A stretch of 64,000 nt of DNA from an uncultured Alphaproteobacteria bacterium (lineage in GTDB: Bacteria > Pseudomonadota > Alphaproteobacteria > RF32 > CAG-239). This document shows, piece by piece, positions 32,724-40,419 of the stretch; positions within the stretch are counted from its first letter, which is position 1, and each line of letters opens with the position of its first letter. The DNA is taken from positions 31,839-95,838 of the forward strand of contig CALYAY010000006.1 in assembly GCA_944393695.1 (NCBI GenBank). Direction: 5' to 3'. The position numbers and the translations under genes were made by a program. Under the pieces are notes generated by a model that worked only from the letters and a program-made list of their open reading frames with translations, did no database searches and had not been told where the DNA came from.

Positions 32724-33248
32724 ATGAATAAAGTTGTAAACATAAGCGGCGAACGGGAAAACAACGGCTTGTCGCCTCTGGGGGGAACCTTGCGGCCCAT
32801 GGCTCAAAAGCTGTTGGGCAAAAAGGGTTTCGTTACGGCAGACATTCTGACCGGATGGGACAGGATTGTCGGCAAAGAGCTCGCCGAATATACGTTTCCG
32901 CAGAGGATAGACTTTCCCCGCGGCGAAAAAAACAACGGGATTTTGCATCTCTGTGTGCCCGGCGGGGCTTTTGCCCTTGAAATCAAACACCGTGAAAAAT
33001 ACATTATTGATAAAATCAACACTTATTTCGGATATAATGCCGTTTCGGGGCTGCGTATCATGCAAAACCTGACTTTCACGCCGAAAAAAGAATCTCCGGC
33101 AGCCCAAAAAGAAAAAAAACTTCCGCCCGAAACCGAAAAACATATTGAAAACTTGGCGGCGTCTATCGACAATCCAAAATTAAAGAATATAATTATTAAG
33201 CTGGGAAGAGATATTTATAAACAACATTTGAACGAGACTGAAAAATGA
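32724..33248 (+). CDS. dciA: DciA-like (DUF721) protein
   Basis: A 174-residue protein. Residues ~10-110 match the DUF721/DciA fold: LLGKKGFVTADILTGWDRIVGKELAEYTFPQRI, then LCVPGGAFALEIKHREKYIIDKINTYFGY. DciA is the ancestral loader or operator of the DnaB replicative helicase where DnaC is absent. The start ATG 32724 is just upstream of the domain; the longer frame begins inside the fliO region. It overlaps the DsbA-like gene by 4 bp, an arrangement common in alphaproteobacteria. Confidence 0.85.
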   Translation: MNKVVNISGERENNGLSPLGGTLRPMAQKLLGKKGFVTADILTGWDRIVGKELAEYTFPQRIDFPRGEKNNGILHLCVPGGAFALEIKHREKYIIDKINTYFGYNAVSGLRIMQNLTFTPKKESPAAQKEKKLPPETEKHIENLAASIDNPKLKNIIIKLGRDIYKQHLNETEK

Positions 33249-33952
33249 AATTCGATGAAATTATCCGTAAAATAAGTTCTGCCGTTGCCGCGGTGGCGGT
33301 ATATCTGATTGCTGCCGGGTTTTATCTGGGGGCCAAAGGGTTTGGTTTTGACGCAAACGGCAACCTGACTTTGATTAAGCCGGCGGCAGCCGCCGAAACA
33401 TCACACGAACTGGATCCTAACGTCGTCATCCCCGGCGGGCGGTCGCTGGGGTCAATGTCGGCGCCGGTGGTCATTTACGAATACTCATCGCTCGGGTGTT
33501 ATCACTGTGCCGGTTTTCACGAAGAAACCCTGCCCCGGCTGAAAAAAGAATATATTGACAAGGGATTGGTCAGGCTGGTTTTTTCTTCTTTTCCGCTGGA
33601 CAAAGGCTCGCTGAAAGCGGCAATGCTGGCTTCGTGCGCTCCTTCAGGCAAATATTTTGATTTTATCAACCTGCTGTTTCAAAAGCAAAGAGAATGGGGG
33701 CTGGCGCTGAATACGGAAAAGACACTGGCCAAATATGCCAAACTTTACGGTATCAGCGAAGAAAAGGCTTTCGCCTGCATGAATGATAAAAAACTGGCCC
33801 AGGAACTGGTTGACCGGAGGCAAAGAGCCATACGCACCATCAATATTCAGGGAACGCCGACGTTTGTTATCGCCAACAGGAATTCCCGCGAGGTGGTTTA
33901 CGGGGAACTGGACTTTGACGAGATTAAGCCGCTTATTGATAAAAAACTGTAA
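33245..33952 (+). CDS. DsbA-family thiol:disulfide oxidoreductase
   Basis: A 235-residue exported thioredoxin-fold protein. A signal-type hydrophobic segment (~8-28) is followed by the active site CYHC near residue 80 (SLGCYHCAGFHEETLP), a helical insertion, and a cis-Pro loop GTPTFVIANR near residue 205. It introduces or isomerises disulfides in the periplasm. It is translationally coupled to dciA (4-bp overlap). It may serve the cysteine-rich exported protein at 40420-42534, although this is only an inference. Confidence 0.9.
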   Translation: MKFDEIIRKISSAVAAVAVYLIAAGFYLGAKGFGFDANGNLTLIKPAAAAETSHELDPNVVIPGGRSLGSMSAPVVIYEYSSLGCYHCAGFHEETLPRLKKEYIDKGLVRLVFSSFPLDKGSLKAAMLASCAPSGKYFDFINLLFQKQREWGLALNTEKTLAKYAKLYGISEEKAFACMNDKKLAQELVDRRQRAIRTINIQGTPTFVIANRNSREVVYGELDFDEIKPLIDKKL

Positions 33953-34008
33953 GACGTCTCCGTTTTTTTAATAAGTCGGTAATACTTTTTGTTTATATTA
34001 GGAGCCAA

Positions 34009-34311
34009 ATGAAAAAGATACCTGAAGACATACAGGAACTGGATAAGAAAATAAAAATGCTCCGCCGGCGCGAGAAAAAAAAGCAAACGGCCGTCAGCAG
34101 CAACGAGTATTCTTATGCCGCTCATACCGGCTTCAGGATAGCTACCGAACTGGTATCGGGCGTAATCGTGGGGGCGGCCGTGGGCTGGTTTCTGGATCAG
34201 ATGCTGAACAGCTCGCCTTTATTGCTTATCGTCTTTATTATGTTCGGAGGAGCGGCCGGTTTTCTTAACGTCTACAGGCTGGTTAAAGAAAAGGAAAAAT
34301 CAGAGGAGTAA
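34009..34311 (+). CDS. atpI: ATP synthase protein I (AtpI)
   Basis: A 100-residue protein with a basic/charged N terminus and two transmembrane segments (~46-62 and ~70-90), including GFRIATELVSGVIVGAAVGWFLD, the family signature. AtpI assists c-ring assembly or Mg2+ supply. It is the first gene of the F0 operon atpI-atpB-atpE-b'-b, and a GAGGAG site at its end serves the next gene. Confidence 0.9.
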   Translation: MKKIPEDIQELDKKIKMLRRREKKKQTAVSSNEYSYAAHTGFRIATELVSGVIVGAAVGWFLDQMLNSSPLLLIVFIMFGGAAGFLNVYRLVKEKEKSEE

Positions 34312-34316
34312 AAGCT

Positions 34317-35039
34317 GTGGCGAATCCGATGGAACAGTTTGAAATTAAACCGCTGGCAAATTTTGAGCTTGGCGGGGTGGATATTTCGTTCACAAATTCG
34401 GCGCTTTGCATGGTTATTGCGGTGGTTGTTTCCACGCTGTTGCTGGGATTTTGCCTGAGACGGCGCAGTATTATTCCCACACCGGCCCAATGTATTCCGG
34501 AAGCTTTGTATCTGTTTATTCACAACCTTTTGGAAGAAAATGTCGGCCGGGAAGGTTTGAAGTATTTTTCATTTATATTTTCGGTATTTTTGTTTGTTTT
34601 GTTCGGAAATCTTATCGGGTTGTTTCCGTACGCATTTACATTTACCTCACATCTGGCAGCCGTGGGCGGTTTGTCGCTGACGGCATTGCTGTTTAATATC
34701 TGTGTGGGAATAAAGCGGCGGAAATTCGGCTATCTGCGGACTTTTTTGCCCAAAGGTATTCCTCTGGCGCTGGCTCCGCTGATTATTCCGATTGAAACAA
34801 TTTCTTTTCTTTCCAAGCCTTTCAGCCTGACAGTCCGTTTGGTGGCAAATATGACGGTCGGCCATATTATGCTGAAAATCATTGCCGGTTTTATTACCAC
34901 GCTGGGGGTTTTGGGAATTGTGCCTTTTCTGTTTGATGCCGGAATCATTGTCTTTGAAATGTTCATTGCCATGCTTCAGGCATTTATCTATACGGTTTTA
35001 AGCTGCATTTATCTGGGAGATGCTCTGCACGAACACTGA
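34317..35039 (+). CDS. atpB: F0 ATP synthase subunit a
   Basis: A 240-residue integral protein of the proton channel. The essential arginine is in FSLTVRLVANMTVGHIMLKII, the usual position for the stator Arg. It starts with GTG at 34317 behind GAGGAGTAAAAGCT; the next ATG is 12 nt downstream and would lose four residues. Second gene of the F0 operon, 5 bp after atpI. Confidence 0.95.
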   Translation: MANPMEQFEIKPLANFELGGVDISFTNSALCMVIAVVVSTLLLGFCLRRRSIIPTPAQCIPEALYLFIHNLLEENVGREGLKYFSFIFSVFLFVLFGNLIGLFPYAFTFTSHLAAVGGLSLTALLFNICVGIKRRKFGYLRTFLPKGIPLALAPLIIPIETISFLSKPFSLTVRLVANMTVGHIMLKIIAGFITTLGVLGIVPFLFDAGIIVFEMFIAMLQAFIYTVLSCIYLGDALHEH

Positions 35040-35112
35040 TAAATCGGCCTGAATGCCGTTTGGGCAAATAATTATTATAAATTGGGTTTAACTAACATAA
35101 AGGAAACGAAAA

Positions 35113-35334
35113 ATGGAATCTATGGCTTATATCGGAGCCGGTATGTGCGCTCTGTCAATGATGGCCGCCGCCTGGGGTGTGTCTCAGGTGTGGACCACGA
35201 TTATCAGCACCGTCGGACGCAATCCGCAGGTGAAGAAAGATGTTGATATTTACGGCTGGGCCGGTTTTGCCGCGGTTGAAGCTATTGCTCTGTATGCTCT
35301 GGTTATTGCATTGGTTATGCTTACCGGAAAATAA
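35113..35334 (+). CDS. atpE: F0 ATP synthase subunit c
   Basis: A 73-residue hairpin proteolipid with the RNPQ loop and the ion-binding Glu in GFAAVEAIALYALVIALVML. The residue after that Glu is Ala, not the Ser/Thr of Na+-binding rings, so H+ coupling is likely. The helix-1 GxGxGxG packing motif is mostly replaced: aligned without gaps to typical alphaproteobacterial c, GMGGAAIGVGNVFG reads SMMAAAWGVSQVWT here. AAAGGAAACGAAAA precedes the ATG. Confidence 0.93.
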   Translation: MESMAYIGAGMCALSMMAAAWGVSQVWTTIISTVGRNPQVKKDVDIYGWAGFAAVEAIALYALVIALVMLTGK

Positions 35335-35403
35335 TTGTTGTCCGGCAGAGAGATGTGATTTGTCTGTCTCTCTGCCTGTTTTTTCAACAAAAAGGATGTG
35401 ATA

Positions 35404-35883
35404 ATGCCCCAGTTAGATATAGCAACCTACCCGTCGCAGTTATTTTGGTTGTGCGTTTGTTTTTTCAGCACTTATTTTATTATGGCCAAAATCATTTTGC
35501 CGCGTATTGCCGATATTATCGAACAGCGGCGGCAGAAAATCGACAATTGTCTGGATAAAGCGGCCAAAATAAAGGCTCAGGCCGAAGAATCGCTGGAAAA
35601 ATATCAGGCGGCTCTGGCCAAGGCCACAAACGACGCAGAAAAATCGCTCAGCCGGACTTATGACGAGTTAAACAAGCTTATTAAAGAAAAGCAGGACGAA
35701 CTTGATAAAAAGCTGAAAGATAAAATTGCCGAAAGCGAAATTGAAATCCGCCGCAATAAAGAAAAAGCCTTGTCGGAAGTGCGTCACATTTCCGAAGCAC
35801 TGGCAACGGAGATTGTCAAAAAAATCGGGTTAACCGAAATATCGGCACAAGATATAAAAAATGCAGTAAAAAAGGTTAAGTAA
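35404..35883 (+). CDS. F0 ATP synthase subunit b' (first of two b subunits)
   Basis: A 159-residue protein: an N-terminal membrane helix (about 13-30, LFWLCVCFFSTYFIMAKIIL), then a long charged amphipathic helix (EQRRQKIDNCLDKAAKIKAQAEESL) for the peripheral stalk. The start is ATG 35404, with AAGGA 8 nt upstream; a GTG at 35398 is less well placed. The presence of both b' and b marks alphaproteobacteria and phototrophs. It ends 2 bp before the second b gene. Confidence 0.9.
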   Translation: MPQLDIATYPSQLFWLCVCFFSTYFIMAKIILPRIADIIEQRRQKIDNCLDKAAKIKAQAEESLEKYQAALAKATNDAEKSLSRTYDELNKLIKEKQDELDKKLKDKIAESEIEIRRNKEKALSEVRHISEALATEIVKKIGLTEISAQDIKNAVKKVK

Positions 35884-35885
35884 CC

Positions 35886-36503
35886 ATGAGTATTACAAAT
35901 ACTTCCGCCGCTACGGGCAAAGAACTTATCGAAGCCACGCAAAACGCGGTGATGAATGCGGCCAGCAATGTCGGCAGCATGATTGAAGAAGCTCATGCCC
36001 CCCTGCCCCATGCCGAACCGTTTTACATGGAAGCCGAATTCTGGGTCGGGCTGGCTTTTGTGACGGTTGTTATCGCGCTGGTCCGTCCTATCGGCAGAAT
36101 ATTGTCTTCCATGATACACAAGCGGATTGAAAACATCCGGCAGAGAATCGATGAATCGGAAGAGTTGCTGGAAGATGCACAAAAGCTTTTGTCCGAATAC
36201 GAGCGCAAATATCATAATGCCAAAAAAGAAGCCCAGGCTATTGTGGAAAAATCGCAAAAGCAGATTAATTACATCAAAACCGAAAATCTGTGTAAACTTG
36301 AACAGGACATGAAAAACAAAGAAAAAGATGCGGCGGACAGGATTCATGCCTCGCAGGAAAATGCCGACAGAGAACTGGCTTCGCTGATGTCGAAAACAAC
36401 CATACAAATCGTTAAACAGGCGGTGAATGATAATTTGTCGGCCAAGGCTCAGGACAAATTGATTGATAACTCCATAAGCCTTATCGGACGAATGAAACCC
36501 TGA
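35886..36503 (+). CDS. atpF: F0 ATP synthase subunit b
   Basis: A 205-residue peripheral-stalk subunit with a longer hydrophilic N terminus, a membrane helix near 50-70 (FWVGLAFVTVVIALVRPI), then a long charged coiled helix (SEELLEDAQKLLSEYERKYHNAKKEAQAI). It is the last gene of the F0 operon and a strong terminator follows. F1 genes (atpHAGDC) are elsewhere, as is usual in alphaproteobacteria. Confidence 0.92.
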   Translation: MSITNTSAATGKELIEATQNAVMNAASNVGSMIEEAHAPLPHAEPFYMEAEFWVGLAFVTVVIALVRPIGRILSSMIHKRIENIRQRIDESEELLEDAQKLLSEYERKYHNAKKEAQAIVEKSQKQINYIKTENLCKLEQDMKNKEKDAADRIHASQENADRELASLMSKTTIQIVKQAVNDNLSAKAQDKLIDNSISLIGRMKP

Positions 36504-36522
36504 AAAAAACAAAAAAAATCGG

Positions 36523-36553
36523 CAGCGGTAAAAATATATTGATTTTGCCGCTG
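36523..36553 (+). terminator. Terminator of the F0 operon
   Basis: CAGCGGTAAAA at 36523-36533 pairs with TTTTGCCGCTG at 36543-36553 (11 bp, one G-U) and is followed by seven T. Confidence 0.85.
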
Positions 36554-36609
36554 TTTTTTTATATCGTTATTATGATATTTTTTATTATTAACAATTAAAT
36601 ACTATTATT

Positions 36610-36855
36610 ATGACCAAAATTGATTTCTTTTTGCTTTATGTGATTCTGGCCTTTGTCTTCTTGGCAATTTTAGGCATTGTTTGTCTCAGGCGCGGTGTGG
36701 CGATCAGCCCGGAACATTTCAGAATCAAACTTAATCCGCCTTTTCCAAAGGTTTTAAGAAATTTTCGTTTTGGCAGAGGAAAACAGAACAACACCTCTTC
36801 CGATATTCCCTGTAAAAAGCAGGCAATTAACCGGAGAGGCGTAAGAAACAAGTAA
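36610..36855 (+). CDS. Small membrane protein of unknown function, 81 aa
   Basis: An 81-residue protein with one hydrophobic segment at about 7-26 (FLLYVILAFVFLAILGIVCL) and a basic, Arg/Lys-rich tail with a single C-terminal-half Cys. No family is recognised. It lies in its own unit between two hairpin terminators, which supports it as a gene, but its shortness leaves doubt. Confidence 0.45.
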   Translation: MTKIDFFLLYVILAFVFLAILGIVCLRRGVAISPEHFRIKLNPPFPKVLRNFRFGRGKQNNTSSDIPCKKQAINRRGVRNK

Positions 36856-36871
36856 AAACATCAAAAAAAAA

Positions 36872-36896
36872 GCACGGTTCTCAAAGAAAACCGTGC
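36872..36896. terminator. Bidirectional terminator
   Basis: An 8-bp stem GCACGGTT/AACCGTGC is flanked by A9 and T7 and lies between two convergent genes. Confidence 0.8.
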
Positions 36897-36902
36897 CTTT
36901 TT

Positions 36903-37955
36903 TTAGTATTTTATGTTCCATTTTTTGATATTGTCGGCGGATATTTTAATCAGGTCTTTTTCCAGAGCGGAAAACAGCGGCTCATTCAAATCTTTGATTT
37001 TGGGATTAGGCGTGACCGACATCGGATAATAAAGCCGGCCTCCCGGACAATCGGCCCAATAGCGGATATCACCGCCTTTATGTTGGTTTGCCTGCCAGGC
37101 GGCATCAAGCTTATCCAAAACCCAGACATATTTGGCTTCGGTCGTTTCCCGGGTTTCGTATTCTTCAAATAAATTGTAAAGCGTGTTGTTGACCGGCGCC
37201 GGCAGAGTGGCGCGAAAATAAGAAACGGCTTCCCATTCACTGCGGATTTTTTCAAATTTTATGCCGACGTTATCACGCTGAAGCGAAAGGGAAATATCGC
37301 CGCTGCGGGCTTCCACGACATCATGTACCAAAGCAATTTCCAACATGCGGAGGTAATCGGCTTTCTTCTGTAAAAAAGGAGCCGACAGCATAATCCACCA
37401 GCAAAGCTTGATGATATGATCGGCATCGCTTTCATGCCGACCGTCAAACAAAAGATTATCCCGGTTAACAAATCCAAGCTTGGTGACATTGGTCATAAAA
37501 CCGAAGAGCGTGTCAAGAAACGGCGAGGGCGTGAAAAAAGGTTCTTTCAATTTTTTCAAAAGCGTGTTCTTTTCCAGTAAAGAACGAAGCTCCGCCGCAT
37601 TATCCCGGTCTTTGGCAGCCATCGGCCATTCATCAAGAAAGGCCACCAGCCGGCTGTCATAAGTCTTCAAGGCTTTGTTTTCGGCCTTGAGAACAGTAAA
37701 TTCTTCCGGCAGGCGCGAAAAAACATTTTCCGGACAGTCATCAAACAATTTTATCAGCGACAACTGCAGCAAATGTTTTAAATCGGTTTTGCTTTTAAGA
37801 TACGGCTGAAACAAAAAGCACAGATAACACAGTTTTAAAATACGTCCGGAGTTACATACCGGCCTGTTTTCAATTTTTAGATTTTCCTGAGCCCGGCTGC
37901 CGTATTTTTCAACCAACGGCATAAAGCTCAAAATTTGTGAAACCGTGCTTTCCAT
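36903..37955 (-). CDS. HD-domain phosphohydrolase (HD_3/YfbR-like)
   Basis: A 350-residue soluble protein. The C-terminal half has the metal-binding HD motifs in order: RHESDADHIIKLCWW near 175, LEIALVHDVVEA near 205 and YVWVLDKLDAA near 285. This matches HD_3-type 5'-deoxynucleotidases (YfbR-like) and other small-molecule phosphohydrolases. The N-terminal ~150 residues are helical and unassigned. It is transcribed behind serS, 10 bp away, so cotranscription with serS is likely. Confidence 0.75.
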   Translation of the reverse strand: MESTVSQILSFMPLVEKYGSRAQENLKIENRPVCNSGRILKLCYLCFLFQPYLKSKTDLKHLLQLSLIKLFDDCPENVFSRLPEEFTVLKAENKALKTYDSRLVAFLDEWPMAAKDRDNAAELRSLLEKNTLLKKLKEPFFTPSPFLDTLFGFMTNVTKLGFVNRDNLLFDGRHESDADHIIKLCWWIMLSAPFLQKKADYLRMLEIALVHDVVEARSGDISLSLQRDNVGIKFEKIRSEWEAVSYFRATLPAPVNNTLYNLFEEYETRETTEAKYVWVLDKLDAAWQANQHKGGDIRYWADCPGGRLYYPMSVTPNPKIKDLNEPLFSALEKDLIKISADNIKKWNIKY

Positions 37956-37965
37956 GCTTTGTTCC

Positions 37966-39252
37966 TTATTTTACATTTTTACCAATTTTTGTTTTGCCGC
38001 CCAGATAAGGCTGCAGTTTGAGCGGAATATTAACCGTACCGTCGGCATTTTGATGACATTCGATAAAGGGAACCAATGCACGGGGGGTGGCAATTCCGGT
38101 ATTGTTCAGCGTGTGGACAAACCTGACCTTGCCGTCAGCATTATCCCGATAACGCAGATTTGTGCGACGCGCCTGCCATTCCGTGATATTGGAGCAGGAA
38201 TGGGTTTCCCGGTAGCAGTTCTGGGACGGAACCCAGGCTTCCAGGTCATACTGGCGATATTTCGGGGCGCCCATGTCTCCGGTACAAATATCTAATACCT
38301 GGTAAGGCAATTCCAAGTCCTGTAAAACTTCTTCCGAAATTTTAAGCAGGGTCCGGTGCCATTTGTCGCTTTCTTTTACATTATTTTTGCAGATGACAAA
38401 CTGTTCGGTTTTCATAAACTGATGGACACGAACCAAACCGCGGGTGTCTTTGCCGGCTGCTCCGGCCTCGCGGCGGAAACAGGGCGAAAATCCGGCATAG
38501 AGAATCGGCAGTTCGGCTTCATTCAAAATCTCGTCTGCCCGCAGAGAATTCAAAATCAGCTCGGCCGTGCCCGACAAATACAAGTCATCAGCCGGCATAT
38601 AATAAATTTCATCACGGGAAAAGGGCAGATAGCCCTGGCCGTAGAGCGGTTTTTCCTTGGAAAGCGCAGGAACGGTAATAACCGTAAAGCCATGTGAACG
38701 CAGCTTGTCCAAAACCATCATATGCATAGCCAGTTCCAATTGGGCCAAATCGTTTTTAATGGCATAAGTACGGGCACCGCTGACTTTGGCAATACGCTCC
38801 ATTTCGCTCCAGTCGTTCAGTTCCATCAATTCCACATGATCGCGGGGGGTGAAATCAAAATGAGGAATTTCCCCTACCCGGCGCAAAACCACATTGCCGC
38901 TTTCATCCGGCCCGACGGGGCAGTCCGGGCTGGGCATGTTGGGCATACGCAGCATGATTTCATCATATTTTTTCTGTTCGGCGGAAAGCTCGTCAAGTTC
39001 TTTTTTCAGTTCTTCGCCCAGGGCTTTACTTTTGGCAATAATGGCCGGGCGTTCTTCCGCCGATGCCGACTTGATGGAATTGCTGAGTTTGTTTTTTTCT
39101 TCAGCCTTGGCCTGAGACGAGGTTTTTAAGCGGGTGATGGCGGAATGCAGAGCGATTAAATCATCCACGTTAATAATTTTTTCATAGCCCTTTTTGCGGA
39201 GCCCTTCTTTTACCAACTCCTTATTTTCAATAATAAATTTAATGTCCAGCAT
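37966..39252 (-). CDS. serS: Serine--tRNA ligase
   Basis: A 428-residue class II synthetase: an N-terminal coiled-coil arm (~30-105, rich in Lys, Glu and Ala) and a catalytic core with motif 2 near FRREAGAAGKDTRGLVRVHQF and motif 3 HTLNNTGIATPRALVPFIE near the C terminus. The length and layout are those of bacterial SerRS. It charges tRNA-Ser (and tRNA-Sec where present). First gene of a two-gene unit with the HD protein. Confidence 0.97.
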   Translation of the reverse strand: MLDIKFIIENKELVKEGLRKKGYEKIINVDDLIALHSAITRLKTSSQAKAEEKNKLSNSIKSASAEERPAIIAKSKALGEELKKELDELSAEQKKYDEIMLRMPNMPSPDCPVGPDESGNVVLRRVGEIPHFDFTPRDHVELMELNDWSEMERIAKVSGARTYAIKNDLAQLELAMHMMVLDKLRSHGFTVITVPALSKEKPLYGQGYLPFSRDEIYYMPADDLYLSGTAELILNSLRADEILNEAELPILYAGFSPCFRREAGAAGKDTRGLVRVHQFMKTEQFVICKNNVKESDKWHRTLLKISEEVLQDLELPYQVLDICTGDMGAPKYRQYDLEAWVPSQNCYRETHSCSNITEWQARRTNLRYRDNADGKVRFVHTLNNTGIATPRALVPFIECHQNADGTVNIPLKLQPYLGGKTKIGKNVK

Positions 39253-39354
39253 GTTTATTGTCCTGTTTTTTTAATTTTTGATTGATTTTCATTGTGGTTC
39301 AGAGTATCAATTTTACAGAGAAATTCAATATAAAATTTAGGGAATTGCAAGAAA

Positions 39355-40371
39355 ATGTTTGAAGGAAAAACGATTTTAACCGGGGTCAAGCCGACGGGAA
39401 CGCCTCATCTCGGAAATTATCTGGGAGCCATCCGGCCGGCAATCAGGCTCGGACACGAAGCCGTGGACAACGGCGGAAAACATTATATGTTTATTGCCGA
39501 TTATCATGCCATTAACGCCGAAAAAGACCCGGCAGTGCTTAACCAGAAGATGAAGGAAATTGCCTGCATCTATCTGGCGGGAGGACTGGATCCGAAAAAA
39601 TCAGTGTTTTACCGGCAGTCGGATATTCCGGAAATTCCCGAGATTACCACGATTTTATACGCCTATACGCCCAAAGGATTTATGAACAAGGCTCATGCCT
39701 ATAAGGCCGCGGTTGATAAAAATATTGCCGCCGGCAAGCCTAACGATGACGGCATTAATATGGGCCTCTATACTTATCCGACCCTGATGGCGGCCGATAT
39801 TCTGGCTTATGACACTGACATCGTGCCGGTGGGAAAAGATCAGGTTCAGCATGTGGAAATTGCTCGCGATATTGCCGGAATTATCAATGCTCATTATAAT
39901 AAACCGCTGCTGCATCTGCCGGAATATTACGTGGATGAAAACGTGGCGGTTGTTCCCGGGATTGACGGGCGCAAGATGAGCAAATCCTATGGCAATGTGA
40001 TTCCGTTGTTTGACGAAGACAAAGCGATTAAAAAAGCAATCTTCTCAATCAAGACAGATTCCCGGCCGATGGAAGAACCGAAAAATCCGGACGAAATCCT
40101 GGTGTATGAAATTTATAAATCTATCGCCACTCCGGAACAATTACAGGAAATGGGCGACGGTTTGCGTCAGGGCAAACTGGGATACGGACATATCAAAAAT
40201 ATGCTGCTGGACGCCGTGATTAATGAAATTAAAGACGCCCGGGAGAAATATAATTATTATATGGCGCATTTTGAAGAAGTGGAGCAAATGCTGGCCGAAG
40301 GTGCCGCCAAAGCACGGCCGGCCGCTCAGGCGACACTCAAACGCCTGAAAGACGCCGTATTCGGAAGATAA
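39355..40371 (+). CDS. trpS: Tryptophan--tRNA ligase
   Basis: A 338-residue class I synthetase. HIGH-type signature GTPHLGNYLGAI at about 16-27 and KMSKS (DGRKMSKSYGNVI) near 205; both are intact. It charges tRNA-Trp. The ATG at 39355 follows a short A-rich leader. A strong hairpin terminator follows 7 bp after the stop. The neighbouring serS is divergent, so the two are not one operon. Confidence 0.97.
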   Translation: MFEGKTILTGVKPTGTPHLGNYLGAIRPAIRLGHEAVDNGGKHYMFIADYHAINAEKDPAVLNQKMKEIACIYLAGGLDPKKSVFYRQSDIPEIPEITTILYAYTPKGFMNKAHAYKAAVDKNIAAGKPNDDGINMGLYTYPTLMAADILAYDTDIVPVGKDQVQHVEIARDIAGIINAHYNKPLLHLPEYYVDENVAVVPGIDGRKMSKSYGNVIPLFDEDKAIKKAIFSIKTDSRPMEEPKNPDEILVYEIYKSIATPEQLQEMGDGLRQGKLGYGHIKNMLLDAVINEIKDAREKYNYYMAHFEEVEQMLAEGAAKARPAAQATLKRLKDAVFGR

Positions 40372-40378
40372 GAAAAAA

Positions 40379-40401
40379 CCCGGAAGTGATGAGCTTCCGG
40401 G
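40379..40401. terminator. Bidirectional terminator after trpS
   Basis: A perfect 8-bp stem CCCGGAAG/CTTCCGGG with a 7-nt loop is flanked by A6 and T6 and serves trpS and the convergent Cys-rich gene. Confidence 0.85.
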
Positions 40402-40419
40402 ATTTTTTGTGCAGGTGGG

